The position numbers and the translations under genes are program-made. Under the pieces are notes generated by a model. The model was not told the DNA's origin. It worked only from the letters and a program-made list of their open reading frames with translations, and searched no databases. From DTU032 sp964346175 (lineage in GTDB: Bacteria; Bacillota; Clostridia; Saccharofermentanales; DTU023), in the NCBI GenBank assembly GCA_964346175.1, contig CAYFTG010000005.1, positions 13,929 through 77,928 of the forward strand: DNA of 64,000 nucleotides, in the 5' to 3' direction. The first letter of the stretch is position 1. The number at the start of each line of letters is the position of its first letter. Below are positions 35,431 to 45,366 of this stretch, piece by piece.

Positions 35431-38058
35431 ATGACAAAATACGTCTATATGTTTTCAGAGGGCAACGCCAATATGCGTGAGTTGCTCGGCGGCAAAGGAG
35501 CCAACTTGGCCGAAATGACAGTTATGGGTTTGCCCGTACCACAGGGTTTTACCATTACTACTGAAGCCTGCAATCGCTATTACGAAGAAGGCGGAGTGAT
35601 CTCTGATGAGATCAAAGAAGAAATTGTTGAGGCAATGAAAGATGAAGAGAAACGTACAGGAAAAGTTTTCGGTGATCCGGAAAATCCTTTACTGGTATCT
35701 GTTCGTTCAGGTTCTCGCGCCTCCATGCCCGGAATGATGGATACAGTGCTTAATCTCGGCTTGAATGATGAAGTAGTCGAAGGCCTTGCTAAGCTAACTG
35801 ATAATGAACGTTTTGCTTATGACAGCTACCGCAGATTTATTATGATGTTTGCAGACGTTGTTATGGAAGTCCATAAAGACATATTTGAAGATGAGCTGGA
35901 TCGTATTAAAGCCGAAAAAGGTATTGAGCTTGACCTCGACCTTACTGCCGAAGATATGAAAACCGTAGCACAGAACTTCAAAGCTATTTATGAGAGTGAA
36001 AAGGGAGAGGCTTTCCCGCAAGAGCCCATGACTCAGCTAATGGCATCAATTGAGGCAGTATTCCGTTCTTGGAACAATCCTCGTGCCCTTTTCTATCGTC
36101 AGATGAATAACATCCCGTCCGAGTGGGGCACTGCCGTTAACGTCCAAGAGATGGTCTACGGCAATATGGGCGAAACCTCAGGTACAGGCGTTGCCTTTAC
36201 CCGCGACCCCGCCACCGGTGAGAATGTCCTATATGGCGAATATTTGATCAATGCGCAAGGTGAAGACGTTGTTGCCGGTGTTCGTACACCTGAGAAGATT
36301 TCACATCTGCAGGATCAATTCCCTGAAATTTATGACGAGTTTAAGAAATACGCTGATGAGCTGGAAGTCCATTATGGCGACATGCAGGACCTTGAGTTCA
36401 CAATCGAAAACGGCAAACTTTACGTATTGCAGACCAGAAGCGGTAAGCGTACAGCCACTGCTGCTCTGAAAATTGCAGTAGATATGGTTGCAGAAGGTAT
36501 TCTTTCACGTGAAGAAGCTATTTTGCACATCGACCCCAGCCAGCTTGATGCTCTGATGCATCCGATGTTTGATCAAAAAGCGCTGGCAGAAGCTGACCAG
36601 ATTGCTAAGGGCTTGCCTGCATCACCTGGCGCAGCTAGCGGTAAAATTGTTTTCTCCGCCGACCAGGCGTTTGAATTAGCCAAAGACGGTGAGAAAGTTA
36701 TCCTCGTCCGTATCGAGACCTCAGCAGAGGACATTCACGGCATGAGTGCAGCCGAAGGCATCTTGACCGCTCGTGGCGGCATGACCAGCCACGCTGCAGT
36801 AGTTGCTCGTGGTATGGGTAAATGCTGTGTTGCCGGAAGCTCCGACATCAGCATCAATTATGAGAATGGCACAATGAGAGCCGACGGTAGAGAATTCAAA
36901 ACAGGTGACTGGATCTCCCTCGATGGTTCCACCGGAATTGTTTACTCAGGCCAGATTGCTACTAAAGAAGCTGAACAGAGCGATGACTTTATCACAGTAA
37001 TGGAGTGGGCTGATGAATTCCGCGAGATGGACGTTCGAGCCAATGCAGACACCGGCCACGATGCTCAGGTAGCACTCGACTTAGGTGCACAGGGTATTGG
37101 ACTGACGCGTACAGAGCACATGTTCTTCGATCCCGAAAGAATCTTCAGCTTCCGCAAGATGATCGTTGCCCGTGACGAAGAAACTCGTCGCAAGGCATTA
37201 GATGCAATCCTCCCGGACCAGCAACAAGACTTCCTTGAGCTCTTCCGTGTTATGGATGGACACCCGGTTGTCATCCGTTTACTGGATCCGCCTTTGCATG
37301 AGTTCTTGCCTCAGGAAGAAGATGATATCCGCGAACTGGCGGAGGCACTGGAGCTCAAATTTGAAGAGCTGAAGTCCATCATTTCTTCTTTGCACGAGCT
37401 CAACCCGATGTTGGGTCACCGCGGTTGCCGTTTGGCCATCAGCTATCCGGAAATTGCTGAAATGCAAACCAAGGCAATCATCGGCGCAGCCATTGAAGCT
37501 GCTAAAGAAGGCATACATGTAATTCCTGAGATCATGGTACCGCTCATCTCTGACGTCAAAGAACTAGAGTACCTGAACGGCATCATTAAGCCTGTTGCAG
37601 ACAAGATGATCGCAGAGAGTGGCGTGCAGCTGTCCTACATGGTCGGAACCATGCTGGAGATTCCGCGCGCAGCGATGACCTCAGACCAAATTGCTCTGGC
37701 TGCAGACTTCTTCAGCTTTGGCACTAACGACTTGACCCAAATGGGTTACGGACTGTCACGTGATGACGCCGGCCCCATCTTGGACACATATTATGAAAAA
37801 GGCATCTTCGAAGCCGATCCGACAGCTCACATCGACCGCAACGGTATCGGTAGACTGATGCGCATCTCGGTTGAAGACGGCCGCAAGGCACGTCCTGACC
37901 TCGAATTGGGCATCTGTGGTGAACACGGCGGCGATCCTTACTCCGTTGAGTTCTGCCAGTTGTTGAAACTCGATTATGTCTCTTGCTCACCCTACCGTGT
38001 GCCGATCGCACGTCTGGCAGCCGCACAGGCAGCCTTGCGTTATCCGCGCAACAAGTAG
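35431..38058 (+). CDS. ppdK: Pyruvate, phosphate dikinase
   Basis: Interconverts pyruvate, ATP and phosphate with PEP, AMP and pyrophosphate. An N-terminal ATP-grasp domain (LLGGKGANLAEMTVMGLPVP), a central phosphohistidine swivelling domain with the catalytic His in LTARGGMTSHAAVVARGMG, and a C-terminal TIM barrel with FGTNDLTQMGYG and the acid/base Cys in GICGEHGGDP are all intact. 875 residues is full length. In anaerobes it often works in pyrophosphate-using glycolysis. A strong terminator follows. Confidence 0.97.
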   Translation: MTKYVYMFSEGNANMRELLGGKGANLAEMTVMGLPVPQGFTITTEACNRYYEEGGVISDEIKEEIVEAMKDEEKRTGKVFGDPENPLLVSVRSGSRASMPGMMDTVLNLGLNDEVVEGLAKLTDNERFAYDSYRRFIMMFADVVMEVHKDIFEDELDRIKAEKGIELDLDLTAEDMKTVAQNFKAIYESEKGEAFPQEPMTQLMASIEAVFRSWNNPRALFYRQMNNIPSEWGTAVNVQEMVYGNMGETSGTGVAFTRDPATGENVLYGEYLINAQGEDVVAGVRTPEKISHLQDQFPEIYDEFKKYADELEVHYGDMQDLEFTIENGKLYVLQTRSGKRTATAALKIAVDMVAEGILSREEAILHIDPSQLDALMHPMFDQKALAEADQIAKGLPASPGAASGKIVFSADQAFELAKDGEKVILVRIETSAEDIHGMSAAEGILTARGGMTSHAAVVARGMGKCCVAGSSDISINYENGTMRADGREFKTGDWISLDGSTGIVYSGQIATKEAEQSDDFITVMEWADEFREMDVRANADTGHDAQVALDLGAQGIGLTRTEHMFFDPERIFSFRKMIVARDEETRRKALDAILPDQQQDFLELFRVMDGHPVVIRLLDPPLHEFLPQEEDDIRELAEALELKFEELKSIISSLHELNPMLGHRGCRLAISYPEIAEMQTKAIIGAAIEAAKEGIHVIPEIMVPLISDVKELEYLNGIIKPVADKMIAESGVQLSYMVGTMLEIPRAAMTSDQIALAADFFSFGTNDLTQMGYGLSRDDAGPILDTYYEKGIFEADPTAHIDRNGIGRLMRISVEDGRKARPDLELGICGEHGGDPYSVEFCQLLKLDYVSCSPYRVPIARLAAAQAALRYPRNK

Positions 38059-38087
38059 TAGCAAGTCGATCTCACTAATGAGTGACC

Positions 38088-38126
38088 ATAGTTCCTCCAT
38101 GCAGATGCGTGGGGGAACTATTTTTT
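38088..38126 (+). terminator. Terminator of ppdK
   Basis: An 11-bp stem (ATAGTTCCTCC / GGGGGAACTAT, one wobble) with a 12-base loop ends in six T. Confidence 0.9.
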
Positions 38127-38147
38127 CATCCAGAGTGTCATAAAGCA

Positions 38148-38951
38148 ATGGAAAATGAAGTGAAAAATAAAACAAATAGAATTCTAGAGATCGATCTATT
38201 GCGCGGTGTTGCCATTTTTTTAATGGTCTTGCATCATCTTATCTTTGATCTTCGTTACATAGTGGGTCTGGATGTTTTTGCTTTTCAGGAGACCGAATGG
38301 TTTCAGATCTATCTGAGATCCGCGGTGCTGGCCGTGTTTATTCTTGTATCTGGAATCAGCAGCAGTTTCTCTCGCAATAATCTTCGACGTGGGATTAGGC
38401 TTCTCATTGCAGCTTTGATCTTGACCGGCGGTAGCCTTCTGGTAAATCACTTTAGCCAGGTGCAACTGGGTGTTATTGTCTTTAACGTCTTTCATGTTCT
38501 TGCACTCTCTATCATCAGCTATGCTCTCTTGGAAAAAATCTTATGGAACAAAGAAGATAAGGAAGAAAAGAGATTTCAGTTTTTCCTCATCTTGCTTGTT
38601 TTGGGTTCTCTTTTGATTTTCGTGCCGGAGCTCTTGCGGCAGCAGTTCGGGCTAAATTCGCCTATTCTGAAGATAATCTTTTTCGCCGACTACCCACAAG
38701 GTATGGCTTTGTTGGACAATATGCCGCTTATTCCTTGGTTGGGCTTCTTTTTGATCGGCTCTGCTCTGGGCTTGCTACTTTATCGCGAACGCAGGAGTCT
38801 CTTCTCTGAGCCGAGCCCGCGAGCTGAGAAGTTATTCAGGCCTTTTTGCTTTTTGGGAAAAAATGCGCTCTGGGTATATCTTTTCCATCAACCCATTATT
38901 TTGGCAGTCTTATGGCTTCTGGGACAAATTGGTGTTTTACCGAAAATTTAA
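38148..38951 (+). CDS. DUF1624 membrane acyltransferase (heparan-alpha-glucosaminide N-acetyltransferase-like)
   Basis: About 267 residues with seven or so membrane helices. The N-terminal RILEIDLLRGVAIFLMVLHH motif is the hallmark of the DUF1624/acyltransferase family, where the early HH pair is thought to be catalytic. PLIPWLGFFLIGSALG and the C-terminal NALWVYLFHQPI are also family motifs. The substrate is unknown, probably a cell-surface glycan. The frame opens at 38082, but that part overlaps the ppdK terminator, so ATG 38148 is preferred; its RBS is weak. Confidence 0.8.
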   Translation: MENEVKNKTNRILEIDLLRGVAIFLMVLHHLIFDLRYIVGLDVFAFQETEWFQIYLRSAVLAVFILVSGISSSFSRNNLRRGIRLLIAALILTGGSLLVNHFSQVQLGVIVFNVFHVLALSIISYALLEKILWNKEDKEEKRFQFFLILLVLGSLLIFVPELLRQQFGLNSPILKIIFFADYPQGMALLDNMPLIPWLGFFLIGSALGLLLYRERRSLFSEPSPRAEKLFRPFCFLGKNALWVYLFHQPIILAVLWLLGQIGVLPKI

Positions 38952-39017
38952 TTTTGCTAAGAATTTAATACACTTGACTATTAGGTTCTGATGTAGAATG
39001 TCTCCGGTGAAGAATTT

Positions 39018-40604
39018 ATGATGCAAAAAGAGCGCACAGGTCGGATTATTCTCGAAAACCACCACGAATATGCTGCAGTGGCTGATGTGGTGCGTCAATT
39101 TTTTGGCAATATTCAGCCAGAAAATTCCGTTTTTACTATTCCTGCGACAGATGATTTCATTATCACTTGCACGAGTTCCGAAGAATTGTCGCCGGACTTG
39201 ATTCGCAAAGCCAATCGTGCTGAACTGAGCGAGCTTGAAACTGCTGTTCTGCCGCGTGAATTTGAACTCAGGGTTGAACTTTCAAATCTCGGAGGCAAGT
39301 GGGTCTGGCGTGAACAGACGACGCCGCTCAATCTACGACGTAGCCTGCGGCGCCTGCTTCACAAGGCTTTGTCAGCACAAACAGAGATTAGTTTTCCTTG
39401 GGGCAGTCTGCTTGGGGTGAGGCCAACGCAAGTCGCACTTGCGGTTTTGGATCAGGGTCGCCAGCAAGATTCCGTCACGACAGCTGCTGAGTCCTATTCG
39501 GATGCAGAAAAGATTCATGCTCAGCGTGAGTTGGAAGAGTACTGGGGAGTCAGCCAGCCGAAAGCTGCTCTAGCTGTAGAAACGGCGGAGGCGGAGCATA
39601 AACTTTTGAGTACTATCGACAGCGCGGCGGGGGATTACATTGCGTATGTAGGCTTGCCGTTTTGCCCTTCTCGCTGCAATTACTGTAGCTTCATTACCGA
39701 GTCTGCTCTGGCGCAAGCGGGTTTGTTAGACGAATACGTGGCTGCGGTGATTACCGAAAGCACTGCATTGTTTTCCTTTCTAAAACGTCCGCCGCGTGCT
39801 GTTTATTTTGGTGGTGGGACTCCTACGAGCCTCGCTGATAATTTATTTGATCGTTATGTCAAATCTGTCGTAGCTGCTGTGCCACAGGCAGAAGAAATCG
39901 AGTACACGATGGAGGCAGGACGCCCGGATACGATCAATAAAGTAAAGTTAAGAAGTAGCAAAGAGGCGGGCTTTAATAAAATCTGCATCAATCCACAATC
40001 TATGATTGACGAGACCTTGGCTGCAGTAGGTCGCAGGCATAGTGTCGCGGACACTGTCACAGCTTTTAAACTGGCTCGAGAAGCAGGCTTCACAGATATC
40101 AATATGGATCTGATTGCAGGTTTACCCGGCGACAGAAGAGATGGCTTTCTTTATTCCTTGGAACGTGTTTTGGAGCTGGAACCGGAATCTATTACCCTGC
40201 ATACACTGTCGGTTAAGCGCGGTGCCTTTCTAGACGAAGATGGCCAGGCAGGTGATCCTTTCTTGCCGCAAGTTAAGTTGATCCGACAGATGGAGGCGGC
40301 GCAAGAGCAGCTCCGGAAGTCGGGATACAAACCTTACTATCTTTACCGGCAGAGAACGGCGCGCTCCGGTTTGGAGAACATAGCATTTACTAAAAAGGCC
40401 GGCTCGCTTTACAACGTAGCGATGATGAGCGATGCTGTGCCTGTGCTTGGGCTAGGTAGCGGAGCGACGACAAAGTCTATCCACGATGGGGTTGCCGAGC
40501 GGATTTATAATCCTAAGGATCTCAAGTCCTACATCGAGCGCATAGATTCAATTATCGAGAAAAAAATCGACTTTTTCGCCAAACATTCTTTCATCAACGA
40601 ATAG
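39018..40604 (+). CDS. hemZ: HemZ-type coproporphyrinogen dehydrogenase-like radical SAM protein
   Basis: The radical SAM cluster motif is CPSRCNYC (C-x3-C-x2-C) in VGLPFCPSRCNYCSF, followed by GGGTPTSL, as in HemN/HemZ/HemW enzymes. The extra N-terminal ~200 residues identify the HemZ branch (528 residues). True HemZ function in anaerobic heme synthesis is uncertain, since related proteins are heme chaperones. Heme-binding proteins occur later in this window (57.8-58.6 kb), but no other heme synthesis gene is present. Confidence 0.85.
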   Translation: MMQKERTGRIILENHHEYAAVADVVRQFFGNIQPENSVFTIPATDDFIITCTSSEELSPDLIRKANRAELSELETAVLPREFELRVELSNLGGKWVWREQTTPLNLRRSLRRLLHKALSAQTEISFPWGSLLGVRPTQVALAVLDQGRQQDSVTTAAESYSDAEKIHAQRELEEYWGVSQPKAALAVETAEAEHKLLSTIDSAAGDYIAYVGLPFCPSRCNYCSFITESALAQAGLLDEYVAAVITESTALFSFLKRPPRAVYFGGGTPTSLADNLFDRYVKSVVAAVPQAEEIEYTMEAGRPDTINKVKLRSSKEAGFNKICINPQSMIDETLAAVGRRHSVADTVTAFKLAREAGFTDINMDLIAGLPGDRRDGFLYSLERVLELEPESITLHTLSVKRGAFLDEDGQAGDPFLPQVKLIRQMEAAQEQLRKSGYKPYYLYRQRTARSGLENIAFTKKAGSLYNVAMMSDAVPVLGLGSGATTKSIHDGVAERIYNPKDLKSYIERIDSIIEKKIDFFAKHSFINE

Positions 40605-40660
40605 ATGCCAAAATTCAACTACGCCTTGAGTAAATTAAGCGTGGATTAACCTCTAGTTGA

Positions 40661-40690
40661 TTGACCCTGTCTTCGAACTGATGCTAAGCT
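40661..40690 (+). promoter_or_regulatory. Candidate promoter of the ABC exporter operon
   Basis: TTGACC (40661-40666) and TAAGCT (40685-40690) are 18 bases apart, a moderate match. Confidence 0.45.
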
Positions 40691-40695
40691 TGTTC

Positions 40696-40708
40696 CGTGC
40701 CTGGCACG
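40696..40708. promoter_or_regulatory. Possible operator: CGTGCCTGGCACG palindrome
   Basis: A 6+6-bp inverted repeat around one T lies at about the predicted transcription start of the ABC exporter genes. It is a candidate repressor site. Confidence 0.4.
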
Positions 40709-40745
40709 AAAGTTGACTTGTTGATTCGCTTTGAAGGGGGATGCT

Positions 40746-42512
40746 GTGAAGAAAAAACATGATGAGGCCTTGTACAAGGTTAAGTCGACGCGCGACCTGC
40801 TCATGTTGCGTCCGTTTCGTTTTCTGATTTATATTGTTGCTTGCTTTTTTCCCATAATCTATCAGTTGGCGATGGCCTTTACTATCTCCAACATATTAGG
40901 CCTCTTGCAGTATTCATCTACAGAAGACTGGCGACAAGCTATTATTTGGGGTGTTTCCTTTGCTGTGGGAGCTCCTTTGATGCAGATGCTGTCTCGCTTC
41001 ATGCGAATAGGCTATATGCGCGATACGCTCTTGGATCTGCGCAAGTTAACTTTCCGCAGAATTATAGATTTACCGTATCAGGTTTTCAGTAAAAAATCTC
41101 GTGATACCTATGTTTCCAAGCTGTCGAATGATGTCAATCTTTTTGAAAGGGACTTTTTTCTCTCTCTGCTCAATGTGATTTTTGCTATCGGCTCTGCCGC
41201 TATCTCCTGGATTCTGATTCTGGTACAAGATGTGGTTTTGGGACTTATTATTGGAGTGATGGCAGGCATTTTGCTGTTGATATCTCATTTTTTCAGAAAA
41301 CCTTTAATCACAGCAAAGGAGAGAATCCTGGAGGAAAACGAAATCTTTTCTCTCAAGATGGGCAACCTCTTTTCCGGTCTGGAAATAATTCGGCTGAATA
41401 ATGTTGAAGAACGTTTTGCACAGGATACTGAAAAGCAATTCGAAAATTTGGAGAATGCCAAAAACAAAGGGCGCTTGGTGGAACGACTCCAAGAGATGGT
41501 GCTGGATAAAATGAGTTTTATCATTAGTATCGTTACTATTGCCTATGCAACCATAATGATGGTGCGCGGGCACTTTACCTTGGCAAAAGCTATCTTACTG
41601 GTGCAGTTGTCGGGCAATATCTCCTGGCCCTTGATTAGCATGTTTGGAATGAGAAATCGTCTTATAGCTTCAAATAAAGTTTTCCAAACCCTAGTCGAGC
41701 CTGCAGAGGAGATTGCAGAAGTTGAAGATATCAAGGGCTTGGGAAAAACCAAGCAGTCAGACATAAATCTTTTGGCTCAAGATGTTGTGCTGAAGAATCT
41801 GACTTATAAATTCGAAGACGCACAAGATGCAGTACTGAGGCAAGCCAATCTTCACTTGAAAGGTCAGGGCAAATACCTATTGAAAGGTGTGTCCGGAGCC
41901 GGAAAGACGACGCTGCTCAATCTGATTTCAGGAGCATATAGAGATTACGAGGGCGAAATAACTTATGGTGGAGTTGATTTGCGTGATATCGATGAGACTG
42001 CCTTCAATGAGGGTACAGCACTGATCTTGCAGGATGTTTTTCTCTTTGAAACCACAATTCGCGAAAACATCAGCCTGTTTAAAGAATATTCTGCTGCGGA
42101 GATCGAGCGTGCAGTGAACTTGTCGGGGCTGCAATCGCTACTGGACAAATTGCCTGACGGTTTAGACACAGAGTTATCCGAAGACGGCCAAAACCTTTCC
42201 GGCGGCGAAAGACAGCGTGTTTCTATTGCTAGAGCGATCATCAAGCGCTCGCGTTTATTGCTGGCCGACGAAGTGACGTCCGCTCTCGATCCCGAGCTAG
42301 GGCGGGAGATTGAACAGGGTATTTTGAACCTGCCGATGACGGTAGTGGCGATATCACATCGTTATTACCCGGGAGTCTCGGAGCAATACGACGGCGTCAT
42401 TGAGCTCCGACAGGGTAAGCTGTCACTTTATCCTACTGAGTATTATTTTGACGGCCACGGCCTCTCGAGGCCTCTAACTGAACTGGAGGAGCAGCATGTC
42501 TACAGCAAGTAA
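40746..42512 (+). CDS. ABC exporter half-transporter, subunit A
   Basis: An N-terminal membrane domain of six helices (about 1-310) is fused to an ATPase domain with Walker A GVSGAGKTTLL, signature LSGGERQRVSIARA, Walker B LLLADE and an H-loop His (AISHRY). It is a type IV (MsbA-like) half exporter and pairs with the next gene as a heterodimer. GTG 40746, five bases after AAGGGGG, is preferred to TTG 40731. Substrate unknown: peptide, lipid or drug export are possible. Confidence 0.88.
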   Translation: MKKKHDEALYKVKSTRDLLMLRPFRFLIYIVACFFPIIYQLAMAFTISNILGLLQYSSTEDWRQAIIWGVSFAVGAPLMQMLSRFMRIGYMRDTLLDLRKLTFRRIIDLPYQVFSKKSRDTYVSKLSNDVNLFERDFFLSLLNVIFAIGSAAISWILILVQDVVLGLIIGVMAGILLLISHFFRKPLITAKERILEENEIFSLKMGNLFSGLEIIRLNNVEERFAQDTEKQFENLENAKNKGRLVERLQEMVLDKMSFIISIVTIAYATIMMVRGHFTLAKAILLVQLSGNISWPLISMFGMRNRLIASNKVFQTLVEPAEEIAEVEDIKGLGKTKQSDINLLAQDVVLKNLTYKFEDAQDAVLRQANLHLKGQGKYLLKGVSGAGKTTLLNLISGAYRDYEGEITYGGVDLRDIDETAFNEGTALILQDVFLFETTIRENISLFKEYSAAEIERAVNLSGLQSLLDKLPDGLDTELSEDGQNLSGGERQRVSIARAIIKRSRLLLADEVTSALDPELGREIEQGILNLPMTVVAISHRYYPGVSEQYDGVIELRQGKLSLYPTEYYFDGHGLSRPLTELEEQHVYSK

Positions 42513-44184
42513 GAAAAATCTACGACCGCGCTTTCTGCAGGGAAAACGTGATCCCGACTCCTTGCGCTCCAGCCTGCGCCGACAACGACCGCAGCTAATT
42601 TGGTCTATCATCCTCTTTACTCTTGCCAACGGCGGCGGGATGGCTAGTAGTATAATGCTCATGCGCTTGGTTGATCAGGCTTTGGCTGGCTCTTTCTCGG
42701 CTGTGAGTCAGACTTTGATCATAATTGCCGTAATTTATGTCTTAATCATACCTATCGATATATTACACATCAGGGTTTCCTCGAAGTATATTAAATATTC
42801 AATGCTGACTGTGCGTCAAAAATTTCTGACCAAGGTGTTGAAGATCGACCTGCGCAGCTTTAATCAGCGCGGCAGCAGCGCCTTTTATTCGCACATTACC
42901 AACGACTTCAACACGTTGGAGCGCAATGATATTGAGGGACGCTACCAACTGATAACGCAATTGATTCGTGCGCTAACGGCGCTACTTGTACTGGCCTACA
43001 TAAATGCCTTGATTTTGCTGCTCTTAATGGGTGTGGCTGTCGTTTTTCTCCTTGTTTCCAATTGGCTAGGCAACATTATGAAGAAACATGAGAAAGAACG
43101 TACCGAATTATTCAAAGGCTACACGCTTTATCTGCGAGAAATCCTTACTGCTTTCCGGCTGGTCAAGAGCAATAATCTGGAAGATCGCAGTTCCGCAGAA
43201 TTTAATCGCAGAAGCGAATCAGTACAGCACAAGGGCTATGTCATCGACAAGGTTGCCACCTATATCGAAGCAGTTCTTGAGGTCTTCCTTTATGGAGTAA
43301 TAATTGGAGCTATGTTGTTAGTGGCCTACTTGGCCAACCAAGGGCTTGTCAGTGCGGGCTATCTTATCTTGGTGGTCAACAGTATCGGCGCCATCATTCA
43401 GCCGCTCTCGCAGGCAATGGAGACGCTGCCTTTGATGAAAGGTGCGCAGCAGATCTGGCAGAGCGTCGATGAAACTCTTACGCCAATGCCGCGAAAGGTC
43501 GAGGAAACGGGGTCTTTTGACGGCTTGGAATCTGACATACATTTCCGCAATGTCCATTTTTCTTATGAGGATACGGAAGTTTTGTCGGATTTGAATCTGC
43601 GATTCGAAAAGGGGAAGAAATACCTTTTACTAGGTCCTTCCGGAGGTGGCAAATCGACCATTCTGCGACTTTTACGCAAATATATTTCTCCCGATCAGGG
43701 TGAACTTCTGATTGACGGCGTCAATTTAGATTCCATCATCAGTGAAGAGTATCTTAGCCAGGTAGCTAATGTTGAACAGCATATCTTCCTTTTTGAAGAT
43801 AGCCTGCGCAATAACTTGACACTGTATAAAAATTACTCGGACGAAGAATTGAATGCTGCGATTGAAGCAGCGGGTTTAAATGATTTTGTACTGAAACAAC
43901 CGGACGGGCTGGAACAGTTGATTTTAGATAACGGCAAGAATGTATCTGGAGGCGAAAAGGCACGCATCGCTATAGCACGTGGTCTATTGCGTCAGAGTGA
44001 TATACTTCTCTTGGATGAAGCGTTTGCCAGCTTGGATGATGAGGTTGCCAAATCGATTGAACAGCGTTTGTTGGCCTTAGACGATGTGACTGTGATCCAG
44101 GTTAGTCACGTTGTTTTTCCAGAATCAATCGAGCAGTACGATCAAGTTTATGAAATTGCACAAGGTAGCGCGCGACTGGCTTAA
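42496..44184 (+). CDS. ABC exporter half-transporter, subunit B
   Basis: Second half exporter: six helices, then Walker A GPSGGGKSTIL, signature VSGGEKARIAIARG, Walker B ILLLDEA, and an H-loop in QVSHVVFPE. It overlaps the upstream subunit by 17 bases with its ribosome site (GGAGGAG) inside that gene, implying fixed stoichiometry. Both ATP sites look complete, unlike many heterodimeric exporters where one is degenerate. Confidence 0.88.
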   Translation: MSTASKKNLRPRFLQGKRDPDSLRSSLRRQRPQLIWSIILFTLANGGGMASSIMLMRLVDQALAGSFSAVSQTLIIIAVIYVLIIPIDILHIRVSSKYIKYSMLTVRQKFLTKVLKIDLRSFNQRGSSAFYSHITNDFNTLERNDIEGRYQLITQLIRALTALLVLAYINALILLLLMGVAVVFLLVSNWLGNIMKKHEKERTELFKGYTLYLREILTAFRLVKSNNLEDRSSAEFNRRSESVQHKGYVIDKVATYIEAVLEVFLYGVIIGAMLLVAYLANQGLVSAGYLILVVNSIGAIIQPLSQAMETLPLMKGAQQIWQSVDETLTPMPRKVEETGSFDGLESDIHFRNVHFSYEDTEVLSDLNLRFEKGKKYLLLGPSGGGKSTILRLLRKYISPDQGELLIDGVNLDSIISEEYLSQVANVEQHIFLFEDSLRNNLTLYKNYSDEELNAAIEAAGLNDFVLKQPDGLEQLILDNGKNVSGGEKARIAIARGLLRQSDILLLDEAFASLDDEVAKSIEQRLLALDDVTVIQVSHVVFPESIEQYDQVYEIAQGSARLA

Positions 44185-44202
44185 GAAGTCAAGGAGGAGA
44201 CA

Positions 44203-45225
44203 ATGCAAGAAAAGATTTTAAAAGCAAGAAGGGGACTACCGGTTTTGATAGTCGGTATTCTCTTATATTTATTGGCATTAGCCGCGGTAATTGCCGGAGG
44301 ATATTTGCTGGATAGCGGTCAAAACTCAACAGTCGGAGCAATTCTTCTAGTCATAGGTATTGTATATCTAGTCTTCGGCTTTATACCGTTTATCGGGCTC
44401 AAGATTCTTGGTCCGAAAGAAGCCTATGTGTTTACTCTCTTCGGAAAATACAAGGGAACGATAAGAGAAGCAGGTTTCTATTTCGTGAATCCATTCTCAG
44501 TATCTGTTAACCCAACAAGCAAGACCAGATTAGGCCAAAGCACTGATGTTGAGCGAGGCAGCAAATTACAAGTCGCAGACGGCAGTAATTTTGAAATGCC
44601 GAAGAAAAAAATCTCGCTCAAGATAATGACTTTAAACAATGCTAAGCAAAAGGTGAACGACGCCTTGGGTAATCCGATCGAAATCGGTATCGCAGTGATG
44701 TGGCGTGTCGTTGACACAGCGCAAGCGGTCTTCGAAGTCGATAATTATATGGAATATCTTTCGCTTCAGTGCGACAGCGCAGTGCGCAATGTTGTCAGGA
44801 TCTATCCTTATGACGTAGCAGAAAACATCGACACTACGGGCGACGGCGAACCGGATGAGGGCAGTTTGCGCGGCTCCAGTCTAATCGTAGCTGACCGGAT
44901 CAAGGCTGAGTTACAGGAAAAGGTGGAATTTGCGGGTCTGGAAGTCTTGGAGACGCGGATCACATACTTGGCGTATGCGCCGGAGATTGCAGCTGCCATG
45001 CTGCAGCGACAGCAGGCGCAAGCAGTGGTTGATGCCAGAAAACTCATTGTTGAGGGTGCTGTGGGCATGGTGCAGATGGCTATGGATGCCTTGGAAGAGA
45101 GAGAGATAGTGTCTTTGGATCAAGAACGCAAGGCGGCTCTCGTGTCCAATATGCTGGTCATACTAAGCGGTAGCCGTGAAGCGCAACCGGTAATAAATGC
45201 AGGCAGTAGTATTGCAGACCTTTGA
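44203..45225 (+). CDS. SPFH-domain membrane protein (stomatin/flotillin-like)
   Basis: Two hydrophobic helices (about residues 11-35 and 44-66) are followed by an SPFH/Band 7 domain beginning LGPKEAYVFTLFGKYKGTIREAGFYFVNPF. A helical tail (about 260-320) probably oligomerises it. Such proteins organise membrane microdomains. The gene follows the exporter pair by 18 bases with AAGGAGG, so it may help position the exporter. Confidence 0.85.
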   Translation: MQEKILKARRGLPVLIVGILLYLLALAAVIAGGYLLDSGQNSTVGAILLVIGIVYLVFGFIPFIGLKILGPKEAYVFTLFGKYKGTIREAGFYFVNPFSVSVNPTSKTRLGQSTDVERGSKLQVADGSNFEMPKKKISLKIMTLNNAKQKVNDALGNPIEIGIAVMWRVVDTAQAVFEVDNYMEYLSLQCDSAVRNVVRIYPYDVAENIDTTGDGEPDEGSLRGSSLIVADRIKAELQEKVEFAGLEVLETRITYLAYAPEIAAAMLQRQQAQAVVDARKLIVEGAVGMVQMAMDALEEREIVSLDQERKAALVSNMLVILSGSREAQPVINAGSSIADL

Positions 45226-45253
45226 TAATAGCTAGACGTAAAGCGTGCCTTTC

Positions 45254-45299
45254 TCGCAATACTGTATTTTTTTATACAATAAAACTTACAGTATTGCGA
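45254..45299. repeat. 13-bp inverted repeat after the SPFH gene
   Basis: TCGCAATACTGTA and TACAGTATTGCGA are perfectly complementary across a 20-base AT-rich loop. There is no T run afterwards. It may be a factor-dependent terminator, a transcript-end stabiliser or a protein binding site. Confidence 0.6.
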
Positions 45300-45366
45300 A
45301 TAAATATACATAATTTGTTGTATACATACAAGACCACATTGGCAAAATCTAAAACCATTGTGCAGA

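Noticed and set aside
38082..38147. N-terminal extension of the DUF1624 protein
   Set aside because: These bases form the ppdK terminator hairpin and T tract.
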